Shown: piece by piece, positions 1 through 11,973 of the stretch
Numbering within the stretch: the stretch's first letter is position 1
Layout: each line of letters opens with the position of its first letter
Source of the DNA: Phellopilus nigrolimitatus
Lineage: Eukaryota; Basidiomycota; Agaricomycetes; Hymenochaetales; Hymenochaetaceae
Direction: 5' to 3'
DNA: 64,000 nt
Assembly (NCBI GenBank): GCA_021029095.1
Contig: JAJOHG010000001.1
Location: forward strand, 186,001-250,000
Made by a program: the position numbers and the translations under genes
Notes under the pieces: generated by a model
What the model was told of the DNA's origin: nothing
The model's database searches: none
The model's input: the letters and a program-made list of their open reading frames with translations, nothing else

Positions 1-3000
1 AGCCTTTGACGAGAAGCGCTGCGGCGGATTAGTTCATATCAGCAACAAAGACTGCGCGACAAGATCAAATATCTTTACCGGGAATACTGATTATAATTCT
101 TGTAGGAGAAACTCGCAGGCCCTCCCTCGGCTTTTATACGGATGAGGGCAGAGCGGGCATCATTGAGGTCAGCGACGTCGTTGTGGATCTCGCCCCATCC
201 CGCTCCGTAGATCACATCGCCGGTGTGGAAGATGCGAGGACCGACCATCCCACCGTTTTCCACTCGACCACGTTCGACGAACCCACGCACATTGTCGGAA
301 CTCGGACTGCACGAAGACATCATCAGCAGGGGGAAAGCATTGCGCAGGCCATACAAAACTTACTTGTGCAACGTCGTCACTCCATATGCAAGGAAAGTCT
401 CAAGCTCCCACGACCTCGCCGGGAAAATATTACTAAATCCACTCCAATGAGCATGGACGTCAATGAAGCCAGGTACGACGAAGCCTCCATCTGCGTTCAG
501 CACGGTGGCGCCATGAGGGATGGCCACGCTGCTCGCTGGGCCGACGTTCTCAATAATGCCACCACGGATCACGAGCGTCGCGTCTCTAACGAAGTCGTAT
601 GACAGCGCACCGGAAACCATGGTAAGCGCGGTCGCGTTCGTGATCGCATACACATCTGCATTCTGCGTGTCCGCAGCCCGTGCCCGGGCTTCCGCGTACG
701 CGTCACGAGAAAGACGGGCGATGTCCGTTGGGTAGCTGACCTCTACTTCTTGGACGTCCAGCAGATCTTTGATGCAGTCAATGCCAAAGCGAACACCGTC
801 GGCTTCGATTTCAGACTGGCATTTAGAGAGTCGAGGCACTTCCAGTGAATGCAGGTATGGGCCTGTATATACAATTAGCAAGATCAAACCATCTTTGTGA
901 CAAGCTACTCGCCAAGGAGCCAGAATAACCTCTTCCCCGATGCATCCCATTGTACATGGTGCCCGCCATCGAGACTGACTCTCGCGATCCCCTTTGTCGC
1001 GCTTCCAGGTTTACTCCAGATAGGCTCATTGTCTATATCGTTTTTCCTTACTACGAAAACATTATAAGCGTCTACGAAGGCAATTTTATCTTGCTGGACG
1101 GTAGTAGTGACCTCAGCGGCCATAAGACCGTTCGCGATGGTCGTGTGGTTGTAGTCACCGGACGTACTGGGTCCGCCCTCCAGGTCTATCACAAAGGCAC
1201 GGCCCGATTGATGGACGAGTAGCTTCTTGTTCCCGTCCAAGAACTTCAGTGTCGTGCGGTCTTCACCGGAACTGATTTGCGAACGAAGGTGGCGCACATT
1301 TCTGATAGGGACAGATGAACCAGAGCCTGTGAGAGAGTCGGGAAGAGTGATTTCACCGATGTAAAGTCCAGGGTCTGCAGTTGCAACGATGTTACCGGTC
1401 AGGTAGTCACCGGCGGCCTTGATGAACGCAATCTGTCTGTTGTTTCCTGTGCAGCTGCAAAGGATTGGGTTAATGTACCGGCCAAGCGGGAGATCAGAGA
1501 GCTCGTAAGCGGCGCCTGTCGACAAGTCTGCAAGCTCAAGCGTCGAAAAATTCCTGTCTGACCAGCGTGCGTGGATGATCTGATCACTATTTCCCGGCAC
1601 GAATGACGGTGAATAGTATGCTTCTTCCGGATGTAGGACAGGCACTTTCTGCGCTGCCTTCGATTTCCAGGACGAAGCCGAGTCGAAGTCCAAGTAATAC
1701 GAAACGCCTGCACCCTGAAAAGCAACGCGTGCCCCTGCGTCATCCACTGTGAGGTCGACGAACGCATGAAGACGCTGCGTGGGCGCGGTCTCCAGTACCC
1801 GCAGGTCGGTACTGGAAGCGCGTGTTTCCGCCAGTCGCTTCTCAACATGCGCTGAGAACGGGATTATGCGCGGCTCGTCAGCAAGAACCTTTTCACCAAG
1901 GGCATCAGCCACGAGTGGGATGTGCCAGAGCTTTCCGGCGGCCCATATAACGATTGCATTGTCATTAGGGGTAAAGGAGAAGGATGGGTATGTGCCCATC
2001 GGCGCGGATATCACAGAAAGGTCGAAGGTTAGGCCATACCATATGTTGTGTAAGGTCCCAGACTGGAGGTCTCTAAGATTGTATTCATGTCAGAGTAACA
2101 AAGGATAGAAGTTCAAGACCGAGCATACTTCAACACAAGAGCTTCCTTGTCCCTCACCCTTCGTACAAACGCAAGCGTTCTCCCATCTCGCGAGAGCTCT
2201 GGACGGCTCGCTCCGCCCGGTGACGGAGGAACCAGTATCTTCGTTCTGTTCGTCGTCAAATTGCGCTCAAAGATAGCATATATGCCTGAATGCACATCCT
2301 TATCATAGTTGAAACTACCCGCCGAGTCCTCAACATTCTTTGCGAAAATGAGCGCGTCCTCTCCGTGCCAAATGAATTGCTCCGGGCCGACCTGCTGCTC
2401 GCCATAGTCCGCCGCGCTCCAGCCAAGAGGTAACTCACGACCTACGACACGTCGACCACTACCAGCCTCAATCTGGGAGTTCTTCGCAGGGAGCGCGTAC
2501 AACCAACCCTCTCCCGCACCCAGACTCCGCGTGCTTGTATGCCACTTTGTCGCGATGATTTCGGAGCCGTTCGGATGGAATCGCGCATCACTGACCCAGC
2601 GGTACGTCTCGTTTGTGACACGCTGGGCTGGAAGACCGTGTCAGATTATGCAAACATTAAAATAGCTTGCAGGCAGACTAACCGTGCAGCCTTCCCTCTC
2701 TAAGCAGACGCCTACGCTTCCTCTCGCTTGTTTCCTTAATTCCGTTTGTCAGCATGTCATCCTCAACTTCCCTGACATTTAGAGCGTCCACGAGTTCGCT
2801 CGTATTTACGCCGAATTCAGAGGTGTCGTTGTTTGCATGCAAGTGTGGCCTGATGTTCATACTTTCACAGCCTGTCCAATCGGTGACCCAAATGTTCTCC
2901 ACACCGAGCTCTGCATCTGACCTGAACACCAGCAGTGAACCGTCGGGAGAAAAGCGTGGGTCTGAGTCATGCGGGATGCCCAGCAGGATGGGACGCGCCG

Positions 3001-3526
3001 CAGTAGAAATAGTTTCGTCCTTAGTACTCTCACTTTTTAAACTGGGACTGGAGGAGTTGGTACTGAGTTGGAGATAAGACGAGGCAGGTAGACAATATAG
3101 GTCGCCGAGCATGTCAAACACGATCTCGCCGGACGTAGGGTGAACATCGAGACGCAGCCACGTGCCCTCATCGACATCGTATTCAAGGGTACGCGGGAAG
3201 GGGAAATCAGTCGAGATATCCCATGGAGTCGGCGCACGCAGCGGCCAGGTGTCGTCCTTCCACTCGCCTGCAGGGTCCGCGTTTGAAGCAGAGTTTATAG
3301 GCCTCTGAACAATGATTATCTTCGAATCTACAGAAGTACCGGCGAACCGCTGAACGAGATCTGGAAGAAGCGCGCTTATTTGAAGTGTTGCACAGATGAC
3401 AAGTAACGCGCGCCCGAGCTGGCCAAGACGACGTCGGTGCCGGGCGCGTCGCTCATTCGATCGGGATATGTTGGTGCCGTTCGCGACTGACGGTGGCGGG
3501 AGCACTGGCATTTTAGCGTCGTCCAT
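1..3526 (-). CDS. Membrane-anchored TolB-like propeller + amidohydrolase (partial)
   Basis: The gene starts at the ATG at 3524-3526 and runs off the left edge, so its C-terminus is missing. The N-terminus is polar and arginine-rich, followed by one hydrophobic segment at about residues 32-54 that looks like a signal anchor. After it come repeated blades of the PD40/TolB WD40-like type (for example RFSPDGSLLVFRSD and ELSRDGRTLAFVRR), across exons from about 3.5 to 0.9 kb. The last part (about 870-90) switches to an amidohydrolase: GFIDVHAHW carries the paired metal-binding histidines, and EIHNDVADL follows further on. At least four introns break it; one runs from about 2687 to 2628. In this architecture the propeller usually shapes access to the hydrolase site. 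The substrate cannot be read from the sequence. It is probably a secretory-pathway or cell-surface hydrolase. The family call is good; the exon borders are approximate. Confidence 0.75.
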
Positions 3527-4466
<940 letters not shown>

Positions 4467-4642
4467 TGGTTGTGCGCCCTCTTCGTTGCATGCGAGTTTT
4501 ACTGTGCTTTCACATATGCGATGTATCAGCCATCATATGTTGTGCATGAATGTTTCTTCTATTTTGACGCAAATTTGTGGGAAGTTACGTGTGAACCTCA
4601 ATGATTAATCTATTCAAGCGTGCTTCAAGCTTGCCTTTCACG

Positions 4643-5239
4643 CTACCCTCGCCATTCATGCTCTAAAATGCTGTATCCGACGGCATCGATCCACTGTCCG
4701 GGTGCGGCCTTCCACGCCTCGCGCCATCTAAACTCCATCTGCGCACCGACGACGTTTTCTAGCCAGCCGCGCATCTGGATGTTGTCCGCGCCAGTTTCGA
4801 AAACAATGCGGTGCATATGCTGGTTGTCGTCTTCGAAGGCGTACACCATGAGCGTGTAAAGCACCTGCGTCGCGAAGCCGCCTCGGAAATAGTCTGGGTG
4901 GATGAGGATGCCCATAGAGCAACTATCGTTGGGGCGGTCGATGTTGAACAGTCCGGTCATTCCGATGAACTTGGGCGGGCTGCCTAGATCGCCATCATAG
5001 AGTAAGACGTATAAGTCCATAATAGAGTCTTGCTGTGCACGAGACTCGCGACGAGCTCGGACATCGCCCAGAGTGAACAGGGGCGGGAGGCACGGCAAGT
5101 AACGTCGTGTCTCAGGATGCGAGCGAAGGCGGGCAACATCGTCATCGTAGATGGGATTTGGTGGGACAAGTTTCAACTGGCCCGAGGGCGACGTGAGTGT
5201 AATGTATGCGCTGCATGAGCGTCGCTCGTCGTCGCTCAT
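4643..5239 (-). CDS. GNAT-family N-acetyltransferase
   Basis: A single-exon protein of 198 residues starting at the ATG at 5237-5239. The sequence fits the RimJ/RimL-like GNAT fold: an N-terminal strand region (LTSPSGQLKLVPPNPIYDDD), a central strand ending MGILIHPDY, and the acetyl-CoA pyrophosphate loop FRGGFATQVL at about residue 135. It continues into a helix and the typical late segment NIQMRGWLENVVG. Such enzymes move an acetyl group from acetyl-CoA to an amine. The acceptor cannot be told from sequence. It is divergent from UTP14 with only 116 bp between the starts. Confidence 0.8.
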   Translation of the reverse strand: MSDDERRSCSAYITLTSPSGQLKLVPPNPIYDDDVARLRSHPETRRYLPCLPPLFTLGDVRARRESRAQQDSIMDLYVLLYDGDLGSPPKFIGMTGLFNIDRPNDSCSMGILIHPDYFRGGFATQVLYTLMVYAFEDDNQHMHRIVFETGADNIQMRGWLENVVGAQMEFRWREAWKAAPGQWIDAVGYSILEHEWRG

Positions 5240-5355
5240 TTCGGATCGAATCTGAAAGAGATCGATCGGTTGAAAAATAGACTTTTACATCACGTGATTA
5301 CAAAATTTGGACAATTTACTTGCAGCTTTCTCAGTCTTGGTCTCTGCAAACACTC

Positions 5356-8300
5356 ATGGCACCCTCGTTCGCAAAAAAAAGTGTCCACCGTGGCGCGAAA
5401 AACACCCCACGCGCATTGTCCTCCAGTAAGGCCAACGCCGCTGGCTTCGCCAAGCGCCGCGCCCGCTCTGTCAAGGCTGGCGCGGGTCTCAGCGGCGCAG
5501 ATGTGTATGACTACATGCCCACCAAGAGCAGGCGTGCAAACGTCGCTCTTGAGCTCGATGAGGACGAGTCGCGTGGCGCAGGCTATGGCGATGATGACGA
5601 TGAAGAGGAGGAAGAGGAGGAAAGCCGGGCGAGGCGTAAGCCAAGGCTGATCGGTGAGGGCGAGCAGGACGAACGAATAGGGAGTGATGATGACGAGGAG
5701 ATCGACAGCGACGGCGCGTTTGAGGAGAGTGATGAGGAGCGCTTTGCTGAGTTCAGTTTCAAGAAGAAGGTACGCATATTGCATATATTTACTTGTATAT
5801 TTACTTTGGGCTAATTTATGCTTAGGTCCCTGCTAAGTCGAAGAAGGCTGCACTTGAAGCAAGAAATAAGAATGTTCGATTTGCGGAGGTTGATCTAGAT
5901 GAGGACGATGATGCGGCGAGAGGCGGCGAGGATTCTGCTCTTTCCCTCCGAGCCCCTGAAGACGACAAGGACGAAGAGGAAGAGGAAGAGGAAGAAGAGG
6001 AAGGCGACGATGACGAGTTCCTTGACGTGCTGGACGTGTTGGATGGAAGAGGCGTTCCAGATCTAGGAGAAGAAGACCATCACATGGCAGATGCGACCGA
6101 ATCTTCTATGAAGGCGGCGCCACGGACCCCGTCAAAGCCAGGAGAGACAGAAATGGAGGAAGAGGCGGAAGAAGACGATGAAGAGGCTGAGGAGGACGAA
6201 GAAGAAGAGGAGGATTTACACGATGATGAAGATGAAGATGCTGCCATCTCCGGCTCCGATGAAGATGAAGCTGACCCGTCCGCGCTCGAGACTCTCGGCA
6301 GCTTCGTCTCCGGTCTCGAGACAGGTTCGAAGCGCAAGGCTACCGATGAGGGCGAAGAGGGAGATAGGGCGCTCGCGGGCACCACACAGGTCAAGAAGAA
6401 GAAAAGGCTGCTGAAGGACCGCACGGAGAGCGGGATTGAAAGCGAGTTTGGTGCTCGTACATCTGGTACAGTCATTATCTTTTTTTTCGCTTTACTGTAT
6501 CTCTGTTGTTAAATCTATCTTTTTCACTACAGGGGCTCTGAAGCTTAGCCTCGATGATCTCCTTACGCCATTAACTTCGCGACCTGGGAAACTCTCCACG
6601 CTCAAGAAGTCCATGAAGCCGCTTGCGGACTCGTCGAACCCGAAGAATCAGCCCTTAGCAGCTCCACTCCCGACGCGTACACAGGAGAAGCTTGATCGCG
6701 AGGCGGCATATGAGCAGACGAAGCAAGAGGTGGACAAGTGGTCTGAAACGATGAAGCGGATCCGCGAAGCCGAACATTTGAGCTTCCCTCTGCAAGCACC
6801 GAAGGCGACCAAAGTTTCAAATTTCGAATTGACTTCAAAATTCAAGGCTAGTCCTCTAACACTCGTATTGACAACACGAGTCTAAATTTGAACATTTCTA
6901 TCATAACAGCCCACGACAGAGCTCGAAAGCTCGATTGATCGACTGCTGAAATCCGCGAAACTGCGTGAAGAGGACATAAACAAAACGGAGGACCTGCTCA
7001 TGAAAGACCTCTCCGTTGAAGAAGTCACTGCGCGCCGCACGGAGTTGCGGCAAATGCGAGAACTTGCATTTCGCGCAGACGCGAAGGCGAAACGTGTCGC
7101 AAAAATTAAAAGCAAGGCGTTCCGCCGCATACGGAAGAAGGAACACGCGAAAGTTCTAGCGAAGCTCGATGGTGGTGAAGCAGGGAATGGAGGGGATCCA
7201 GAGGAGGAGCGGTTGAAGGCAGAGGTGGATAGGGCGAAGGAGCGCGCGACACTGAAGCACAAGAATACGGGCAAGTGGGCACGGAGCATGCAGGCCCGCG
7301 GAGAGCTGGATACTGACCAGCGGCGCGACATTAATGAGATGTTGGAGCGTGGAGAGCGCCTGAGACGGCGGATCCAGGGAGCTGGGAGTGGGAGTGAAGA
7401 CGAGGATGGGGAAGACAGCTCGGACGACGACCCAGACGGCGAGGATGGGGTGATGCGTATCAAAGAGAACGCTTTTAACGAGCTCGATAAGCTGCGTACG
7501 GACCAGGACATGAACGCCGATGGTGATGACGGTGATGACGCTAAGATAAATGCGAAGGGCGTATTTCAGATGAAGTTTATGAAGGACGCCGCGGCGCGCA
7601 AGAACCAGGATGTCAATCAGACTATCGACGACTTCCGAAAGGAAATAGGCGAGATGCCTGCAGGAAGTGAAGACGAGGCGGACAAGGACGATAGCGGGTT
7701 AGTAACGCCCGTCCAGCGGGTCAATGGCCGTATGATCTTTCGGCCTGGTCCTCAAGTATGTATTTTTATTTTATTTTACCTAACGTCACCAAATGCTCAC
7801 AATTATATAAATTAAGGTGCAAACAATTGAGAAAATGCTCCCCCCTCCTCCTCCCTCCGCCATCTCCGAGACCTCTACTTTACGCTCGCACGACTCCCAT
7901 GTTCAATCCCCCGTTCTTGGAATCCAAGACGCTCCTGCTTTCTCCCCTCTCTCCATATCATCAGCAGCGACAGGAGAAGTCAACCCGTGGCTCTCACTTC
8001 CTGAATCAGCTGACTCTATCTCCAAGCCCTCACGGCGCAAGAATGAGCTACTTGTCGGACGGGACGTCGCTCGAGTACAGAAGTCAGAAGTTGCGCTACA
8101 GAAACAGCTGAAGAAGTCCACCGATGAACGAGAAAAAAAAAAGGACGACGCAGTTGTGGAGATCGCCACGGACGATGTCCTGGTTCTTGGTCCCGCTGCT
8201 GACAAGCCGCAAGGTAGGGATGCACCTGGTGCTGCGTCTAGCACTGTTGTAAATGGGAAGAAAAAGAAGAAAGAGAAAAAGAAGGCGAAAGGTGATACCA

Positions 8301-9057
8301 AAGGCAAGGGAAAGAATGAAATGCAAGCGGACGAGGATGACTCAGATGCAAATAGCGAAGTTGAGGAACAAGAGGCGGCATTGACGAAGGGGAAGAAAGT
8401 GAAAGCTTTTGAGCAACGAGAGCTTGTAGCAAGAGCATTTGCGGGGGACAATGTGGTGCGGGTATGTGCCCTTATCATATTCTGTATGCTTTCTATTTTT
8501 CTTGACATTGGTATCTGTTTCTAGCAATTTGAGGAAGCCAAGCGAAAAGAAATTGAGTCTGATGCGCCAAAAGAGGTGGACACTACCTTACCAGGCTGGG
8601 TTAGTGATTTATCCATATTTATTTCTTCATGTCCGTCTAACCTTTTTCATTTGCAGGGCTCTTGGGGCGGCTCGGGCACAAAAAATGCTGCGCCCAAGGC
8701 ACACCTCATTAAGAAAGTCGCGGGCATCGACCCGAGAGCGCGTGCGGACTACGGCAAGGCGCACGTCATCATCTCAGAGAGGCGGGACAAGAAGGCGGCG
8801 AAGTACGCGGTGAAGGATCTACCGTATCCGTACACAAGCAAGGCTCAATTTGAGGCGAGCATGAGCGTCCCGCTAGGCGTGGAGTGGAACACACGCCTCG
8901 GGTTCCAGCGTGGAACCCTACCTCGGGTGGTCAAGAAGGTGAGTAACATATTTTGGTTTTGTGTTCGTGCGATGTTTACTGAATCGATTCATGTGTGTTT
9001 CTTATTTTTCTCCTCACGCAGATGGGCACTGTTATCGATCCTCTGGAAAAGCTTTGA
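5356..9057 (+). CDS. UTP14: U3 snoRNP-associated protein Utp14
   Basis: Eight exons (5356-5769, 5826-6465, 6533-6846, 6910-7755, 7817-8461, 8525-8599, 8657-8938, 9022-9057) sum to 3252 nt, giving 1083 residues. Utp14 is a nucleolar component of the small-subunit processome, needed for 18S rRNA maturation and for stimulating the helicase Dhr1. Family marks are SDEERFAEFSFKKK near the N-terminus, KFKPTTELE in the middle, FEQRELVARAF, and the C-terminal block DLPYPYTSKAQFEASMSVP followed by GTVIDPLEKL. Long Asp/Glu runs (about 5585-6260) and Lys-rich runs fit a nucleolar protein. The third intron (6847-6909) begins with GC rather than GT. That join is needed to keep KFK-PTTELE intact, and the total length confirms the frame. 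Confidence 0.93.
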
Positions 9058-9970
9058 CAGCATACGAAGTGTTGGCAACACGTCTTTACTTGGCTAGGCT
9101 ACCTTTTGCGATCGTCGGACGTTTCTTGCATATTCTTCAGTCTGTTTTTCTTTTCGACGAGTGGATCCTCCTTAAAATCTTTTGCATTTAGTAGTTGTGT
9201 TTGCAAACGGCATTGTCCTTCTCGCGCACTTTTAGTCATTGTTGGTATTCTCACATAACTTTACCACTAGCACTGTAACTTATAGTAAAGCATACTATAT
9301 TCATTTGTCTTCTTTCACAGCTTCAACGCGGTCGAGTCAAAAATCGTACCGGACCCGAATTGATGTCTTCTCAGCAACCCAGAAAATCGTCTCGGGCTCT
9401 GCAGTAATTACAACTAAAGTAAAACACATCTCGCACTAGAACATTTGAAATACCTGCTGCAGTGGCCAGCGAGCTCCGTCGAAGTAATTCGGTATTTTCT
9501 CCTTCCAAGCCTGGACATGAAATGTAGCCTCATCTTCCCCTCACCGCGGACCAAGCGCGATCGTCCCTGGTAAGTTCGCGATATGGCCAGTCGTACTAAT
9601 AGCGAACGTCTACACGACAAAGTCAATGTCCTCGAGTATGGGACAAGGCGAGCTGCATTCAGATATCTCAGGCTTGCAGTTTCCACTAGCTTGTGGTTCC
9701 GAACAGATCGAATGATTCGTAACAATAGAATATGCATGGATAATCTCAAGTGCCTCCATAGATCAGTAGACGTCGCGCGCCAGAAATTGGTTTTGTGGAT
9801 GTATGAAAGATTTGATTAGACTTCAAACAATCCTCATAGGTGAGAGAAAATGAAGCGCTGCACGCCATAGATTGACCGGTTTATAATCTGCAGTTCAAAT
9901 GTAACCCGGTGAGTTTTATTGAAGTGCGTTGATTTTAAGAGTGCCGCACCTAAGTGAACTACTAGCCATT
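9058..9970. other. Intergenic region, no confident gene
   Basis: This 913-bp gap lies between the 3' ends of UTP14 and COX6. On the minus strand one frame from about 9757 to 9430 reads protein-like but carries in-frame stops (TAG near 9605, TGA near 9550). It may be a gene remnant, or chance. I see no RNA gene. Confidence 0.35.
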
Positions 9971-10456
9971 CTATGTCGACGGGTAAAGTTCCTCCTTCGT
10001 GTTGACACCTAATCACAAACATGAGCTAAATCAACACATATATAGAAGAAACCTACCCAGCTCCTCGCGCACACCATTAAGTTCCTCAAGGTAAGCTTCA
10101 TACTGTTTTTTGCTCTCGACCTTCTCCTTGATGCCTTCGAATATGCGGACGGCCGTCGAATAATCATCGACGCGACGGGCCGCGTGCAGAGCGGCCTCGA
10201 TGACAGCGGGCGCGGGGACGAGATCGTGGGCGAAGCAGTTATTGAGCCCGCGCTGGAGCTCAAAGAGATCCTCCACAGATTGAAAAAAGGAAACATAACG
10301 CGCGGTGAAGCTTTCGAAGGTCTCCTGGTGGTGCGCACTGCTCATGGCACGGCGCTGGGCCGCGAACGCGAGCAAGGAGGGTGCAGAGCGGAGAGACACC
10401 GGAGCCGGAGCAGCACGCGAGGCACGAAGTGCATTGGCGACGAGGCGGAAGTTCAT
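9971..10456 (-). CDS. COX6: Cytochrome c oxidase subunit VI (Cox6; mammalian Va)
   Basis: Two exons (10057-10456 and 9971-10008, split by a 48-nt intron) give 145 residues. Residues 1 to about 40 are rich in Arg, Ala and Ser with no acidic residues (MNFRLVANALRASRAAPAP), a mitochondrial targeting peptide. The mature part has the subunit VI/Va signature: ETFESFTARYVSFFQSVEDL, then the helical region GLNNCFAHDLVPAPAVIEAA and DYSTAVRIFEGIKEKV. It ends ELNGVREELGVNTKEELYPS. The protein sits on the matrix side of complex IV and is nuclear-encoded. The ATG at 10454-10456 is chosen because it begins the targeting peptide. Confidence 0.92.
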
Positions 10457-10695
10457 CTTATCGTCGTCGGCGTCAGCGTCGGCGTCGTCGGGCGCGTGCA
10501 AGCGTGATTGTAAACAAGGGAGGAGTTTAGAGCTGCTGTCCGCAACGGCGAAGAAACAATTTGCGAATATTTGGCACACCGGGACGGACCGTGGGAGACA
10601 TGGCGACGTTCGCGGTCTCGAAGTTACCGTGAATTGAAAACTGTATATATATTCGGTAAGCGGGAGTTCTGTATTGATAACCGGCAAATGTGATC

Positions 10696-10717
10696 TACCG
10701 TCATGGACCGGTCCTTG
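10696..10717. repeat. Left terminal inverted repeat
   Basis: This is the reverse complement of 11475-11496 with no mismatch. The core contains ATGGACCGGTCC. Confidence 0.9.
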
Positions 10718-11474
10718 CAACACCACCATTCCTTGTAACACGCCATTTAATTTGACTCAACAACACCTTCCTCAGTTCAAATTAGTGCACAAAAATCATC
10801 TTTTCATCTAAATACCCTACTACAAAAACATCTGGTGTAAAATGGTCTACAATTAATGAAGTTATGGGTGAAATAAGCATGAGAAAGTACTAGAACTGAG
10901 TGGTGCAAAATGTTTCCAGTCTTATGCACTCGTAAAACCCTTCTTTATGCTCAAACAAAAAATGTGTTTACTGTTAACACAATATTATCAATGTCCTTGC
11001 AAAATTTCAAGTCAGATGGATAAGTATATACAGTTGTGTAAAAATTCAGGTAAGTTGTGTGTGGCGCTCTTTGCAATTGTGACACTTGCGTCACTGACTT
11101 GTCATGTCACAGATTTTCCGTGCCATGTCTCATTGCAGTTCAATTGCTCACTTCTGTCTATTCCCAAGCCAGAGCTTCCGAAAGATATTGAGGATGATTT
11201 GGAAGCAAATTGACATTTAAAATGTCACCCGGGATGTGAGCAGCAGCTCAAATCCCGAGTGAAGATAAGCGTGGGAAAGTTGTGTTGCAAGGAGTGGTGA
11301 TGTGCCGTTTCGGAGTCAAATTGTATGCGCTTCATAACTCATTTGTTCCTTGCTTTTATCACTCTAAATTTTGTGCAGATAAACCTGAGTAGCATAGCTT
11401 TATAATGGTATTTTTTTTTTTGAGAATATTTTCATGATATAATTGTTTAAAAAGCAAAATAAAATGTGCTGTTT

Positions 11475-11496
11475 CAAGGACCGGTCCATGACGGTA
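11475..11496. repeat. Right terminal inverted repeat
   Basis: This is the exact partner of 10696-10717 and ends in TA before unrelated flanking sequence. Confidence 0.9.
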
Positions 11497-11973
11497 AAGC
11501 TAGGCTTTTACTGTCTAAAACGCGGCAGCCGTGCGGCTCCGCTTGGCGCAAATCCCTTTCTTTGATTTGCACTCACGTCCTGGGCTTTACGCAGCGCGCA
11601 GTCAACGTCGGGGGCCGTTTTTCGACGAATAACATGTCTGGTAAAGTCCTGCAATTTTTGCTCTGTAGGAGGCTTGTTCTGTTTGCCTCTGCTATTTCAG
11701 CTAATTTTACCCATTGCCTAGATCTAATGCACGCGACCATGGCTGCTTGTTTTCATCTGTGATCCCTGCTTAGCGCATGGCAATGCAGCTAAAATGCGCC
11801 AGTAGCTGATAGCGCTCATAGGCCGATGAGACAATTTGCCCAAGCTGCTGCAAGCAGGCCATGCCTTACCGCAGCAAGCCTAGATTCCGGAGGTCCCGGA
11901 TGCAGACATAGACACGTTTTTCCATATATACCGCCTTTCTACCCCCTCTTGTTCCCTCTGACGACACTGGTCT
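11497..11973. other. Upstream region of glycosyltransferase-like gene 1
   Basis: No coding sequence is visible in these 477 bp. A TATATA run at 11925-11930 lies 44 bp before the chosen ATG, followed by a pyrimidine-rich stretch, so the proximal promoter is probably here. Confidence 0.35.

Larger units (their letters stand above)
10696..11496. mobile_element. Non-autonomous DNA transposon (MITE-like) with perfect 22-bp TIRs
   Basis: The two ends are exact inverted copies of 22 bp (10696-10717 and 11475-11496). Each outermost dinucleotide is TA, which fits a TA target-site duplication of the Tc1/mariner/pogo type. The inverted match can be followed further inward with mismatches. The element is 801 bp, clearly AT-richer than its flanks, and carries no transposase. 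Its longest frame, 10947-11213, is not recognisable. A diverged second inverted copy of the subterminal segment (10716-10742) lies inside at about 11282-11307. It sits between COX6 and the glycosyltransferase gene and disrupts neither. Confidence 0.8.

Noticed and set aside
5290..5784. Minus-strand 164-codon frame over the start of UTP14
   Set aside because: It is antisense to the acidic-repeat exon of UTP14 and has no features of its own.
10947..11213. 88-codon frame inside the inverted-repeat element
   Set aside because: Too short for a transposase and without DDE or DNA-binding motifs.
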